Source: Psychrobacillus sp. FSL K6-4046 | GTDB lineage: Bacteria; Bacillota; Bacilli; Bacillales_A; Planococcaceae | Length of the DNA: 64,000 bases | Direction of reading: 5' to 3' | Assembly (NCBI RefSeq): GCF_038624605.1 | Contig: NZ_CP152020.1 | Location: 124,001-188,000 of the forward strand | Part shown: in pieces, positions 17,205 to 25,687 of the stretch | How positions within the stretch are numbered: the stretch's first letter is position 1 | Layout of the letters: each line of letters opens with the position of its first letter | Position numbers and translations under genes: made by a program | The notes under the pieces: model-generated | Told to the model about the DNA's origin: nothing | Databases searched by the model: none | Seen by the model: only the letters and a program-made list of their open reading frames with translations

Positions 17205-17405
17205 TTAGCAGGACTCTCCGCCAACATAACCGCCGCCACTTCCATATCCGAAAGTACCAACTACGATGATTAAAAGAATAAATAAAACAACTAATAAAGC
17301 AAATCCAGAACCCATGCCAGCTCCGCCGCCTGGGTAACCGCCACCGCCAGTGTTACCGCCGTATCCACCACCGTAGCCACCACCACAATAATTTGAATAA
17401 CTCAT
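17205..17405 (-). CDS. YjcZ family small sporulation protein
   Basis: A 66-aa glycine/tyrosine-rich protein with one membrane helix: MSYSNYCGGGYGGGYGG then GSGFALLVVLFILLIIVVGTF. This matches the YjcZ/YczM group of small spore-associated proteins of Bacillales. The ATG at 17405 has GAGGAGGTG six bases upstream, so the longer GTG frame is not used. Role in the spore is not known. Confidence 0.88.
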   Translation of the reverse strand: MSYSNYCGGGYGGGYGGNTGGGGYPGGGAGMGSGFALLVVLFILLIIVVGTFGYGSGGGYVGGESC

Positions 17406-17579
17406 TATTAACACCTCCTCCTCGCTAAGAGTTATCTTATTTATATGTAGAGGGATAGGGTTAGACTGATGAATATGTAACGATTTTTCATATTATTTTT
17501 TAGGCGAAACAAAAAAATATTGGGTTCACTAGTATTGACGGGATATGGTGGGATTGGACAGGTAAGTAAAACTGTAATA

Positions 17580-17608
17580 AAAAAACGAGCAGCTATGACT
17601 GCTCGTTT
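17580..17608 (-). terminator. Terminator overlapping end of small gene
   Basis: AAACGAGCAG (17583-17592) pairs with CTGCTCGTTT (17599-17608) and overlaps the last codons of the 63-aa gene; A-run 17578-17585 gives U-run on the minus strand. Confidence 0.82.
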
Positions 17609-17784
17609 GTAACTTCCATCGTCTCTTCGGTAACCTTCCAATGCTTAGAAGGAATAATATTATTATTTAACTTTAGAACAAACTTATGGGCATCCTCATA
17701 AGTTGTAAAAGTTTTATTGAATTGGCTGTTGGAATTTTTCAAGGTCTCTGTTGTACCATTGATTTTGCGAGTGATTAGAAACAT
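17593..17784 (-). CDS. Small conserved hypothetical protein (63 aa)
   Basis: Begins MFLITRKINGTTETL; ATG at 17784 has GGAGGTG five bases upstream. Compact soluble protein with TTYEDAHKFVLKLNNN and a charged tail. A strong terminator overlaps its stop codon, supporting a real gene. No function known to me. Confidence 0.65.
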   Translation of the reverse strand: MFLITRKINGTTETLKNSNSQFNKTFTTYEDAHKFVLKLNNNIIPSKHWKVTEETMEVTNEQS

Positions 17785-18177
17785 AGGTACACCTCCGCCT
17801 ATCACTATTTTGTTATAATTTATTATACCTACAAAAACATATAAAAGGTATAAATATACAAATTTATATTATAATTGTTACTATATTGTAATATAGTAAC
17901 CAAATATTAAAAAAATAATTAATTATGACTATAAAAGGAATTTATTTACAACGTAATGGGTTTTGCTGAGATGTTTTAAGAACTGAAGTACTGTTATTAA
18001 AAATCGATGCAATGAGTTGGAAGGAAAGTGCTTAAGAGGGTAGATCTTATAAAGCTGTAGGTGGCGAAGCGAGACGGTTGATGGATAAGCCTTTACGCTT
18101 AGTGACGAGAGATGGATTCTTCCTAACATAAAGTAGGCTCTCGAAGGAGGGCCTACTTGGATTCCAATATAGCAGAA
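17785..18177. other. Gene-poor stretch with a palindrome and a hairpin
   Basis: About 390 bp without a convincing gene. It contains an 11-2-11 palindrome (17877-17900) and a hairpin AAGTAGGC/GCCTACTT (18131-18138, 18151-18158) just past the SRPBCC-PDZ stop codon, which may terminate that minus-strand operon. The GC-richer part around 18050-18110 stands out from its AT-rich surroundings but encodes nothing recognisable. Confidence 0.6.
17877..17900. repeat. Perfect 11-2-11 palindrome
   Basis: GTTACTATATT (17877-17887) and AATATAGTAAC (17890-17900) are exact complements around GT. It lies about 93 bp upstream of the 63-aa gene start. It could be an operator; the lack of a T-run argues against a terminator. 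Confidence 0.75.
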
Positions 18178-18870
18178 TTAATTGAATTGACCAAAACCAA
18201 CCGTATGAAGGCTAACCGGCAGTTCATGCCCATTTCGATTAAGAGAAATAATTAAATTTTGTCCGGGATTACATGAAAATACATACCTTTCCAAGTCGTC
18301 ATAGCATTGAATCGGATTTCCATTTACTGCTGTAATCACGTCATCTACTTCTATTAACCCATCCGCTGGAGTAGAGGCTATTACTTGAACTACTTTAGTT
18401 CCTTCTCGTTTATCCGCAGTACGATGCAAGACACCAATCCAACTTTTCCAAAAGTTTTTGCGTAAATCCATTTCCTTTTCTAATACACTCTTAAGGTTTA
18501 ACATGAACTGATAAGTACCAAAAAGCATATTGTCCATTTCCATTAAGCCAATGTCCCCAGTCCAAGAACCTGTATATTCAATGGAGACAAGGACACCATC
18601 TGCTTCAGTAGTAATGGTCCATGTGGTCAATTGCTTGTCGTTCCCTTGCAAAACGAGCTTTTGTTCTTCCTCTAACTCTATTATAGTTCCTACATAGCTA
18701 GCGCCCCACCCATAATCTAGGGTTACCTGTCCGCCGATTCTAATATCCATTTCGCAGCTTCTGGTTTCCCAGGCATTACGTTCGTCTGCTTGTGTAAGTG
18801 CTCTCCATACCCTCTCAGGTGTAGATTTTATGAAGATTTTCCTTTGAACCGACTGAACAACTTTCTCCAA
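18178..18870 (-). CDS. SRPBCC (AHSA1-like) domain fused to a PDZ domain
   Basis: Cytoplasmic protein with no signal peptide. Residues about 8-140 are an AHSA1/START-like SRPBCC fold (FIKSTPERVWRALTQADERN), a cavity domain for hydrophobic ligands. Residues about 155-225 are a PDZ domain (STPADGLIEVDDVITAVNG then DDLERYVF). Bacterial PDZ domains usually belong to exported proteases, so this pairing is unusual. It follows an ArsR gene after two bases, so the regulator-SRPBCC operon layout is the common one. Ligand and partner unknown. Confidence 0.82.
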   Translation of the reverse strand: MEKVVQSVQRKIFIKSTPERVWRALTQADERNAWETRSCEMDIRIGGQVTLDYGWGASYVGTIIELEEEQKLVLQGNDKQLTTWTITTEADGVLVSIEYTGSWTGDIGLMEMDNMLFGTYQFMLNLKSVLEKEMDLRKNFWKSWIGVLHRTADKREGTKVVQVIASTPADGLIEVDDVITAVNGNPIQCYDDLERYVFSCNPGQNLIISLNRNGHELPVSLHTVGFGQFN

Positions 18871-18872
18871 TT

Positions 18873-19181
18873 TTAATCCTCCTCTAAATAGTTTTTTAGC
18901 TTCGTGAGCTTATCCTCTAATATCAAGCCAATCTCTTCTTGCAATTTTTTATAGTGAACAGCAAAATTGTCTTGCTTTAAACGATAGAGACGATATTTCC
19001 CTTCTCGCCTTTCCTCAATTAATTCCTCTTCTAGCAATATAGTGAGATGTTTTTTTACTGCAGGCTGGGAGATTGGGAAATGATCAACTAGCTCGGTTTG
19101 AGTACATTCCTTTTGAGACAATATGGTGAGGATACGACGACGTATGGGATCTGCTATTGCTCTATAAATGTCCGTCAACAA
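18873..19181 (-). CDS. ArsR/SmtB family winged-helix regulator
   Basis: 102-aa ArsR-type repressor: IYRAIADPIRRRILTILSQKE, then recognition region FPISQPAVKKHLTIL and wing EERREGKYRLYRL. No CVC metal motif, so it is of the non-metal type that usually accompanies SRPBCC proteins. Start is one of two adjacent TTG codons behind GAGGAGGTCAT. Its own promoter region holds the palindrome ATAACC-TTTT-GGTTAT, a likely autoregulatory operator. Confidence 0.9.
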   Translation of the reverse strand: MLTDIYRAIADPIRRRILTILSQKECTQTELVDHFPISQPAVKKHLTILLEEELIEERREGKYRLYRLKQDNFAVHYKKLQEEIGLILEDKLTKLKNYLEED

Positions 19182-19197
19182 ATGACCTCCTCATCAC

Positions 19198-19213
19198 ATA
19201 ACCTTTTGGTTAT
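19198..19213. promoter_or_regulatory. Candidate ArsR operator ATAACC-N4-GGTTAT
   Basis: Perfect 6-4-6 palindrome directly upstream of the ArsR-SRPBCC operon, placed where promoter and leader should be. Binding is inferred from position. Confidence 0.55.
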
Positions 19214-19277
19214 ATATAAAATATACAATAATGGATAAGCGGTGTAAATATATAGTTGTAATATTTAGTTTAATTTA

Positions 19278-19460
19278 TTAAGACTTACTAGTGTCTGTCT
19301 TCTCCATTAGCTTTCTTACATTCTCTTTTGGGTTCCAACAGTTGAATTTATAAGAGGGTTCAGTTTGAAAGCCTAATCGTTTGCATTTATAATGCATGCC
19401 TTTAGTCGTTTTTTCACTGCTAAAATGAATGCAAGTTGCACAGCAATGGAAATCCTTCAT
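19278..19460 (-). CDS. Small cysteine-rich protein (60 aa)
   Basis: MKDFHCCATCIHFSSEK begins the protein; cysteines at CCATC, YKCKR and FNCWNP suggest a zinc-binding knuckle. TAGGAGG lies six bases before the ATG. I recognise the general type as a widespread small Bacillales protein but know no function. Confidence 0.72.
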   Translation of the reverse strand: MKDFHCCATCIHFSSEKTTKGMHYKCKRLGFQTEPSYKFNCWNPKENVRKLMEKTDTSKS

Positions 19461-19560
19461 CCTTTTACCTCCTAAAATGTACTGCTCTGTTTTTATTGTT
19501 CAGTGATATACGATACTGGGGATTTAGCTGGGGGGAGGGGTGTGACTTTGTTATTTAAAA

Positions 19561-19591
19561 TAGGCCTTGGAATTAATCACCCCAAGACCTA
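19561..19591 (-). terminator. Terminator of ppiB
   Basis: TAGGCCTTGG (19561-19570) pairs with CCAAGACCTA (19582-19591); on the minus strand a TTTTA tract follows. Confidence 0.78.
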
Positions 19592-19602
19592 AAATATCTA
19601 AC

Positions 19603-20043
19603 TTAAGCTTCGTCGAATACTTCGACTTTTTCCATTTTGTCGCCGTTTTTCATAGCTTTTGCTACTTCTAAACCACTAGTTACTTTACCAAAAACAGTGT
19701 GAACACCGTTTAAATGTGGTTGTGGTTCGTGAACGATGAAGAATTGGCTTGACCCAGTGTCTTTTCCAGCGTGAGCCATAGAAAGGCTTCCAGCTTCGTG
19801 TTTGTGAGGATTTCCAGCAGTTTCACATTTAATAGTTTTACCGCTTCCGCCCATACCTGTACCAGTTGGGTCTCCACCTTGGCTTACAAAACCAGGAATT
19901 ACACGGTGGAACACTACACCATTGTAGAAACCACTGTTAGCTAATTCTTCAAAGTTAGCTACTGTGTTTGGTGCTTCGTTTGGATATAGTTCAAATTCAA
20001 TTTTGTCCCCAGATTCCATAAGGAAATAACCTTTTTTCGCCAT
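19603..20043 (-). CDS. ppiB: Peptidyl-prolyl cis-trans isomerase B (cyclophilin)
   Basis: Cytoplasmic cyclophilin that speeds proline isomerisation during folding. [21 protein letters not shown] and [22 protein letters not shown] are the family active-site signatures. The ATG at 20043 has AAAGGAGTG upstream; a longer frame to 20115 lacks support. Length 146 aa matches Bacillus PpiB. Single gene with own terminator. Confidence 0.95.
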   Translation of the reverse strand: MAKKGYFLMESGDKIEFELYPNEAPNTVANFEELANSGFYNGVVFHRVIPGFVSQGGDPTGTGMGGSGKTIKCETAGNPHKHEAGSLSMAHAGKDTGSSQFFIVHEPQPHLNGVHTVFGKVTSGLEVAKAMKNGDKMEKVEVFDEA

Positions 20044-20256
20044 TATAAAACACTCCTTTTGTAATGAAAATTCTTTCACAGTATAGCATGAACTCTTGCT
20101 TTTTCCAAAGAACATAGCTGTTATTAGCAGTTGTAGTGTACTAAATATAAGATGGCGCCCATTTCTTCTAAAACTTACTAAGGAAAACCGGTTTCAATTA
20201 AACAAATGGATGTAAGCATGATATGAAAGTGGTACGATACAAAAAGAGGTGATTAT

Positions 20257-20451
20257 ATGAACGGACAAAATAGAAAAGACATTCACGCAGGACTAGAAGT
20301 TTATATTATTTTGAAGAAGGATCAGCGTACCGGTAACAAAACAAAAGGAATCGTTCAAGATATTTTAACGAATTCTTCCTTTCATCCACACGGTATTAAA
20401 GTAAGACTCACAGATGGTCAAATTGGCCGTGTATGTGAAATCATAAAGTAA
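20257..20451 (+). CDS. ywbE: YwbE family protein
   Basis: 64-aa protein: DIHAGLEVYIILKKDQRTG, GIVQDILTNSSFHPHGIKVRL and DGQIGRV define the YwbE (DUF2196) family, a small beta-barrel-like fold that resembles nucleic-acid binding KOW-type domains. RBS AAAGAGGTG. Conserved across Bacilli with no established role. Confidence 0.92.
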   Translation: MNGQNRKDIHAGLEVYIILKKDQRTGNKTKGIVQDILTNSSFHPHGIKVRLTDGQIGRVCEIIK

Positions 20452-20511
20452 AAAATTGGGGCTTCAAAAAAGCTCTAAAAATAAAAAAGTGTAAAGGGAG
20501 AATGAGAAAAG

Positions 20512-21615
20512 ATGCAGGTAGAATCTCAAATTTTAGAGTGGTTTGAACATTTTCATAAATACCCCGAAGTTAGCTGGAAGGAATTCGAAACAACGAAAAA
20601 AATAACAGAAATTCTTGATTCGCTCAATGTACCTTACCGACTTTTTAATGATGTAACCGGCCTCCTAGCAGAGATAGGAGAAGGTGACGAAGTAATAGCA
20701 ATTCGTGCAGATATAGATGCTTTGTGGCAGGAAGTGGACGGGGTTTACCGAGCCAATCATTCATGTGGTCACGACGCTAATATCTCTATGGTTTTAGGAG
20801 CCCTTCTTTTATTGAAGGATGAAAAATTAAATAAACGTATTCGTTTCATCTTCCAGCCTGCAGAAGAAAAAGGAAATGGTGCGAATTCTATGGTCGATAG
20901 AGGAGCGCTTGAAGGAGTTACGCATCTCTTTGGTGTGCACTTAAGACCGATAGAAGAACTACCTTTTGGTAAGGTCTCACCAGCAATTCATCACGGAGCA
21001 GCTATGTTTCTTGAAGGTAAGATTAAAGGAATGGATGCCCATGGAGCCAGACCTCATCAAGGGCAGAATGCAATTGATGTAGCAGTCGCTATACATCAAT
21101 CCTTAAAGAACTTATATTTTTCTCCTTTTGAAGCATATTCCGCGAAACTAACTAAAATTCAGGCTGGCGGTGAGAGCTCTAATATTATTCCTGGTACAGC
21201 GAGCTTTTCAATTGATGCACGCGCTCAAAAGAATAGTGTGCTAAAACAAATGAAAGTACAAATTGAAAAGAATTTACATGCTCTTCAAGCTCTTTTTGAT
21301 ATAGATATAGAATGGGAATGGCAGGATATCACTCCAGGAGCAGAAGTCTCCAATGAGGCTGCTTTAATAGCAAGAGAGGGTATCGTGGAAGCAATAGGAG
21401 AAGAGAGCCTGGCGGAAGAGGTTATCACATCTGGTAGTGATGATTTCCATTTTTATACGATTAGACAGCCGGATTTAAAGGCTACTATGATTGGGGTCGG
21501 TGCAGACCTTTCTCCCGGTCTTCATCATCCACATATGTCTTTTGACCGTAAAGCCCTTTATATAGGCGCTCAAGTCCTTATGAAAACGCTTTTACAAATT
21601 GCCAAAAAAGATTGA
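20512..21615 (+). CDS. M20 family amidohydrolase (N-acyl amino acid or dipeptide hydrolase)
   Basis: Zinc or manganese amidohydrolase of the M20D group (HipO/YxeP-like). Visible elements: RADIDALWQEVDGVYRANHS-CGHDAN metal cluster, PAEEKGNGA with the catalytic glutamates, and the dimerisation region with MDAHGARPHQGQNA. Length 367 aa is somewhat short but complete. It precedes an NhaC-type antiporter by 92 bp, and the block goes on to a regulator and dipeptide epimerase, suggesting release of an amino acid from an N-acylated or peptide-like compound. Confidence 0.88.
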   Translation: MQVESQILEWFEHFHKYPEVSWKEFETTKKITEILDSLNVPYRLFNDVTGLLAEIGEGDEVIAIRADIDALWQEVDGVYRANHSCGHDANISMVLGALLLLKDEKLNKRIRFIFQPAEEKGNGANSMVDRGALEGVTHLFGVHLRPIEELPFGKVSPAIHHGAAMFLEGKIKGMDAHGARPHQGQNAIDVAVAIHQSLKNLYFSPFEAYSAKLTKIQAGGESSNIIPGTASFSIDARAQKNSVLKQMKVQIEKNLHALQALFDIDIEWEWQDITPGAEVSNEAALIAREGIVEAIGEESLAEEVITSGSDDFHFYTIRQPDLKATMIGVGADLSPGLHHPHMSFDRKALYIGAQVLMKTLLQIAKKD

Positions 21616-21651
21616 CGAATTTTTAATAAAAGATTAATATATCCCTAATAG

Positions 21652-21668
21652 CGACTAATAAACGACAA
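21652..21668 (+). promoter_or_regulatory. Shared 17-bp motif upstream of nhaC-type gene
   Basis: CGACTAATAAACGACAA. It matches the site at 24501-24517 at 15 of 17 positions and contains CGAC twice, 11 bp apart (one helical turn). Likely operator of the regulator encoded at 23238-24473. Confidence 0.6.
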
Positions 21669-21707
21669 TTTCTAATAATTGAAAAAGTCGCGAAGGGGTG
21701 AAGTGGA

Positions 21708-23147
21708 ATGGTAGAAAAGAAGGAACAAACAGAGAAAAAAGAAATGTCATTAATATGGGCTGTAACGCCTTTACTAGTAATGATTATAACAATGGTTATA
21801 GCTGTCGTTAAGCTGGAGCAAGGTCCTCACATTCCGCTAATAGTTGGTACAATCGTAGCAGCTATGGTTGCTTGGAAGCATGGCTTTAAATGGGATGAAG
21901 TCGAGGAAATGATGTATAAGGGGATCAAACTAGCGCTTCCAGCTGTAGTCATCATTATATTGGTCGGCCTCATAATAGGAGCTTGGATCGGTGGCGGTGT
22001 AGTTGCGACCATGATTTATTTTGGTCTAAAAATTATTACACCAGCATTCTTTTTAGTCACTATTTGTGTGATTTGTATGATTGTCTCTCTTGCCATTGGT
22101 AGCTCCTGGTCTACGATGGGGACTATCGGGGTTGCAGGTATGGGGATTGGTCTAAGCATGGGGATTCCAGCTGCTATGATTGCTGGTGCAGTTATTTCTG
22201 GAGCTTATTTTGGAGACAAGATGTCCCCGCTTTCTGATACTACCAATCTTGCAGCTGGTCTTACAGGGACAGATTTGTTCGTACATATCCGACACATGTT
22301 TTATACAACTATACCAGCAGCTATTATTGCGTTAGTAGCTTACGGTCTGTTAGGAATGAAATACAAAAATAGCAGTATTGATCAGGAGAGCATACAGCAA
22401 ACAATAAATGTACTTGATCAAAGCTTTGTAATATCTCCATGGTTGTTATTAATCCCGTTAGCAGTAATTGTATTAGTTGCTGTAAAGGTACCTGCTATAC
22501 CAGCTTTAGTGGTGGGGATTTTACTAGGATTCCTTTCTCAAATTTTTGTACAAGGGGGAGATGTAGCATCAGCTGTTAGTGCTCTTCAAAGTGGGTTTGA
22601 GATTAAAACAGGTAACACAATGGTGGATGAACTATTTAATCGTGGTGGATTGGATTCCATGATGTATACCGTGTCGATGACCATTGTGGCGATGACATTT
22701 GGTGGTATTCTCGAATTTTCAGGGATGCTTCAATCTATTATGAATCAAATTTTAAAGCTAGCAAAGACTGCTTTTTCGATGATAGCTTCTACTATATTAG
22801 CTTGCTTTACAACGAATGCGACATGCTCTGAGCAATATATCTCCATCGTTGTGCCAGCGAGAATGTTTTCTAAAGCATATACGAATATGGGACTCCACTC
22901 TAAAAACCTATCACGAGCTTTAGAGGATGGAGGGACATTGACTTCTGTGTTCATACCTTGGAACACATGTGGCGTTTTCATATTAGGAACATTAGGAGTA
23001 GGGGCTTATGAATATGCTCCCTATGCAATATTAAACTTTACAGTGCCAATTATATCTATTATCTATGCAGCGGTAGGGTTCTCCATTGTAAAAATTACAG
23101 AGGAAGAAAAGCAAGAGATTTTAAACAAAGAGATTGCCGAAGCGTAA
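21708..23147 (+). CDS. NhaC family Na+/H+ (or metabolite) antiporter
   Basis: Integral membrane exchanger, 479 aa, about 11-12 helices. SSWSTMGTIGVAGMGIG and GDKMSPLSDTTNLAAG are hallmark NhaC sequences, the latter carrying the conserved charged residues. NhaC relatives include plain Na+/H+ antiporters and metabolite exchangers such as malate-lactate MleN. Here it sits between an M20 hydrolase and a dipeptide epimerase under its own 17-bp motif, so exchange of an amino acid or peptide substrate with Na+ or H+ is the better guess. Confidence 0.88.
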   Translation: MVEKKEQTEKKEMSLIWAVTPLLVMIITMVIAVVKLEQGPHIPLIVGTIVAAMVAWKHGFKWDEVEEMMYKGIKLALPAVVIIILVGLIIGAWIGGGVVATMIYFGLKIITPAFFLVTICVICMIVSLAIGSSWSTMGTIGVAGMGIGLSMGIPAAMIAGAVISGAYFGDKMSPLSDTTNLAAGLTGTDLFVHIRHMFYTTIPAAIIALVAYGLLGMKYKNSSIDQESIQQTINVLDQSFVISPWLLLIPLAVIVLVAVKVPAIPALVVGILLGFLSQIFVQGGDVASAVSALQSGFEIKTGNTMVDELFNRGGLDSMMYTVSMTIVAMTFGGILEFSGMLQSIMNQILKLAKTAFSMIASTILACFTTNATCSEQYISIVVPARMFSKAYTNMGLHSKNLSRALEDGGTLTSVFIPWNTCGVFILGTLGVGAYEYAPYAILNFTVPIISIIYAAVGFSIVKITEEEKQEILNKEIAEA

Positions 23148-23149
23148 AA

Positions 23150-23184
23150 AAGAAAGTTCAGTGACAAGCTGAACTTTCTTTTTT
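23150..23184 (+). terminator. Terminator of nhaC-type gene
   Basis: AAGAAAGTTCAG (23150-23161) pairs with CTGAACTTTCTT (23169-23180), then T-run to 23184. Confidence 0.9.
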
Positions 23185-23237
23185 ATAGGTTTCATGATTG
23201 AATACTGATAAAAAGATTAGTTGATGCCTATACATAT

Positions 23238-24473
23238 TTATTGGTAGGTAGGAAAATTAAATTCATAAATCGCTCGGGGACGGCCTTGCTGGTACGTCAT
23301 TTCTTCCCCAACAATGGATGCATAACCTTTGTTCAACAGCTTCTTTAGTATCCTTTCGGTAGTCCTGCGGCTGACCTTTAAAAAGATCTCTAAATCATGT
23401 GCCGTAAACTCAACTGAATGATGGAGGCGACTAAAAAGCATAATTTTAGATAGATTTGCTGGACTTAAAGTTGTTTCCTTCGCCAATACAACTAGCCTAG
23501 GATCGCTCGTTCTTAAATTGATCTTGTTCTCTTCCTGGAAGAGTGGGCTAGTCAATTGTTTTTTCTCATTCATAAGGAAGACTGTATTTTCTGTCGCATG
23601 TGCTAAAGCATCTTTTGCATTTTCACTTGCTTCTATTGCTGTCGTTCCATAACCAAAGGCAATACGAATTGGTGTACTAAAAAACTCAAGCCAATTATTA
23701 ACCTTATTGTGCTCTAAGGCTTGCTGAACCTTACCTTGAGTAGTAAATAGCAAATAGAGGAGGTCATCTGCTTTCACAATAGAAGCATCAATCGAATCTG
23801 TAATTCTTTTTAATGCTGTTGCTGTGTTCATGTCTTGTTCGGTAAGGGAGATGGAACAAACGGCAATCTTAGCAGCCTCACTTTTTGTGAGTAATGCCAA
23901 TGACCTAGTTTCTTCAAGGGACTTTAAAATAGAGTTTTTAGGATCAATCATTCGTATAACAGGTATTCCCCTTTGTACCAGGGTCTCATAAACTGCGTGC
24001 ACAGAGGTGATAGCCAATTTTGTTTTTTCGTTCCTTTGTAGGTTTATATGAAAGGAAGTCACTTCCTCTAAAGAGAATGCAGGATCTACTTGCATAAGGA
24101 AGGGGACAGAAGCAGTTTGATTAATATCCTGAAGGACACTCTCTACAAGGGCTGGTTCCATTAAATCCATGGAAATATGATGCATAGGGGTACTGCAGGT
24201 TGCTAATAATGTAGTGGCAACAGAAGTACCATCCTGTTTTAAATAATAGGAAGGTACCGGCAACAGCTCTCTCTCCTGTACTGCATATAGGTAGGGGAGC
24301 GAACCGGAGAAAAATACAGCGTCGCATGGTTTTATATTTTTTAGTAGTTCCTTTGCTTCTTTTGGAGTATGATATTGATAATAATCCAAACGGATAGAAG
24401 GAATTTCTTGTTCGAAAAGCTTCAAGCGATCTATAAAGTTTCTAGAACCAAGTACTGCTATACGTGTTTGCAT
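23238..24473 (-). CDS. Transcriptional regulator with sensor, GGDEF-like and winged-helix parts
   Basis: 411-aa regulator. N-terminal alpha/beta region (1-120, MQTRIAVLGSRNFIDRLKLF) resembles a periplasmic-receptor or receiver-like fold; the middle (about 200-310, SIDASIVKADDLLYLLFTTQG and IRIAFGYGTTAIEASENAK) looks like a degenerate nucleotide-cyclase/GGDEF fold without the catalytic motif; residues about 340-405 are a winged helix (LEIFLKVSRRTTERILKKLL). It diverges from the epimerase gene and likely binds the CGACTA..ACGACAA motifs on both sides. ATG follows GGAGGATGTC. Family identity is uncertain. Confidence 0.75.
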   Translation of the reverse strand: MQTRIAVLGSRNFIDRLKLFEQEIPSIRLDYYQYHTPKEAKELLKNIKPCDAVFFSGSLPYLYAVQERELLPVPSYYLKQDGTSVATTLLATCSTPMHHISMDLMEPALVESVLQDINQTASVPFLMQVDPAFSLEEVTSFHINLQRNEKTKLAITSVHAVYETLVQRGIPVIRMIDPKNSILKSLEETRSLALLTKSEAAKIAVCSISLTEQDMNTATALKRITDSIDASIVKADDLLYLLFTTQGKVQQALEHNKVNNWLEFFSTPIRIAFGYGTTAIEASENAKDALAHATENTVFLMNEKKQLTSPLFQEENKINLRTSDPRLVVLAKETTLSPANLSKIMLFSRLHHSVEFTAHDLEIFLKVSRRTTERILKKLLNKGYASIVGEEMTYQQGRPRAIYEFNFPTYQ

Positions 24474-24500
24474 GACATCCTCCTTTTTTTAAAACATTAA

Positions 24501-24517
24501 CGACTATTTAACGACAA
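24501..24517. promoter_or_regulatory. Shared 17-bp motif between regulator and epimerase genes
   Basis: CGACTATTTAACGACAA, differing from 21652-21668 at two positions. Located in the 87-bp divergent region, where it could control both the regulator and the epimerase operon. Confidence 0.6.
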
Positions 24518-24560
24518 CTATAACTAAAAAATATAAAAATGTAAAGGAAGTTAGAAAAAT

Positions 24561-25673
24561 ATGAAAATTAAAGAAATAGAAATTTATGCTATTAGATTAC
24601 CATTAATTGCCCCATTTATCATCAGCTATCATACATACGATGATATGCCTTCGATTATAGTTAAGCTAACAACAGAAGAAGGTTTAATTGGATATGGGGA
24701 GGCAGTAGCAGACGAGCATGTAACAGGGGAAACGTGGGAGAGCACTTATGCGATGCTGAAAAATACGTTAGCTCCGGCTTTGATTGGAGAAAATCCAATG
24801 GAATTTGAGCGACTGCATGAAAAAATGGATAAGGCGGTCTATCAAGCTCCAGCAGCTAAAGCAGCCTTAGATATTGCTTGTTACGATGTAGTTGGTAAAA
24901 AACTAGGCGTACCTGTATACCAATTGTTAGGTGGGCGTTATCACGAGCAATTTCCAGTTACTCATGTATTGAGCATAGGATCACCAGAGTCTATGGCAGA
25001 GGAAGCAGAAAAACGTATGAAAGAGGGCTATACATCGTTTAAAATGAAGGTTGGAACAGAAGTACAGGCGGATGTACAACGTATACAAGCCGTTAGAGAA
25101 AAAGTAGGTAATGAGGTTGCTATCCGAGTGGACGTAAACCAAGGGTGGAAGAACAGTGCGAACACAATTTCTGCCATGCGTCAGTTGGAGCATACCGGAT
25201 TAGATTGGCTAGAGCAGCCCGTTATGGCCGACGACTTCAATGGGATGGTAGAGGTCAAGGCAAAAACTAGTACCCCGCTTATGATGGATGAAGGGTTGAG
25301 AGGAATACGAGACATGCGTGAATTAATAGAAAAACAAGCCGCGCATAAGGTGAATATCAAGCTGATGAAATGTGGGGGTATATACCCTGCTATGAAACTC
25401 GCTCATATGGCAGAAATGGCTGGAATGGAATGCCAGATTGGCTCGATGGTAGAGTCTTCTATTGGTTCAGCAGCAGGTTTTCATGTGGCATTTTCTAAAA
25501 AAGCATTTACGAGTGTCGAATTGACCGGTCCACTTAAATTCTCGAAGGACGTTGGGAATTTGCGCTATGATGTCCCATTTATTAAACTGAATGAGTGTCC
25601 GGGTTTAGGAATTGATGTGGATGAAAATATGTTAAAAGAGTTAACCGAGTTCTCCGTAAAAGTCATGAAGTAA
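24561..25673 (+). CDS. ykfB: Dipeptide epimerase (L-Ala-D/L-Glu epimerase type, enolase superfamily)
   Basis: Muconate-lactonising subgroup enzyme that epimerises dipeptides; the Bacillus prototype converts L-Ala-D-Glu from murein. The catalytic set is complete: K161 and K163 in FKMKVG, metal ligands D191, E218 and D243, and K267 in NIKLMK. Length 370 aa is normal. In B. subtilis ykfB lies with a dipeptidase and an importer; here its companions are an acetyltransferase-like gene, an NhaC-type exchanger and an M20 hydrolase. The true dipeptide may therefore differ. Confidence 0.88.
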   Translation: MKIKEIEIYAIRLPLIAPFIISYHTYDDMPSIIVKLTTEEGLIGYGEAVADEHVTGETWESTYAMLKNTLAPALIGENPMEFERLHEKMDKAVYQAPAAKAALDIACYDVVGKKLGVPVYQLLGGRYHEQFPVTHVLSIGSPESMAEEAEKRMKEGYTSFKMKVGTEVQADVQRIQAVREKVGNEVAIRVDVNQGWKNSANTISAMRQLEHTGLDWLEQPVMADDFNGMVEVKAKTSTPLMMDEGLRGIRDMRELIEKQAAHKVNIKLMKCGGIYPAMKLAHMAEMAGMECQIGSMVESSIGSAAGFHVAFSKKAFTSVELTGPLKFSKDVGNLRYDVPFIKLNECPGLGIDVDENMLKELTEFSVKVMK

Positions 25674-25687
25674 GAGGAAGTGCGTCA

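Noticed and set aside
17929-18129. 66-aa minus-strand frame
   Set aside because: No ribosome binding site, unusual composition, and no sign of a protein domain.
18000-18130. T-box or other riboswitch
   Set aside because: GGTGG-like bits are present but the conserved T-box sequence, a specifier loop and a downstream amino-acid gene on that strand are all missing.
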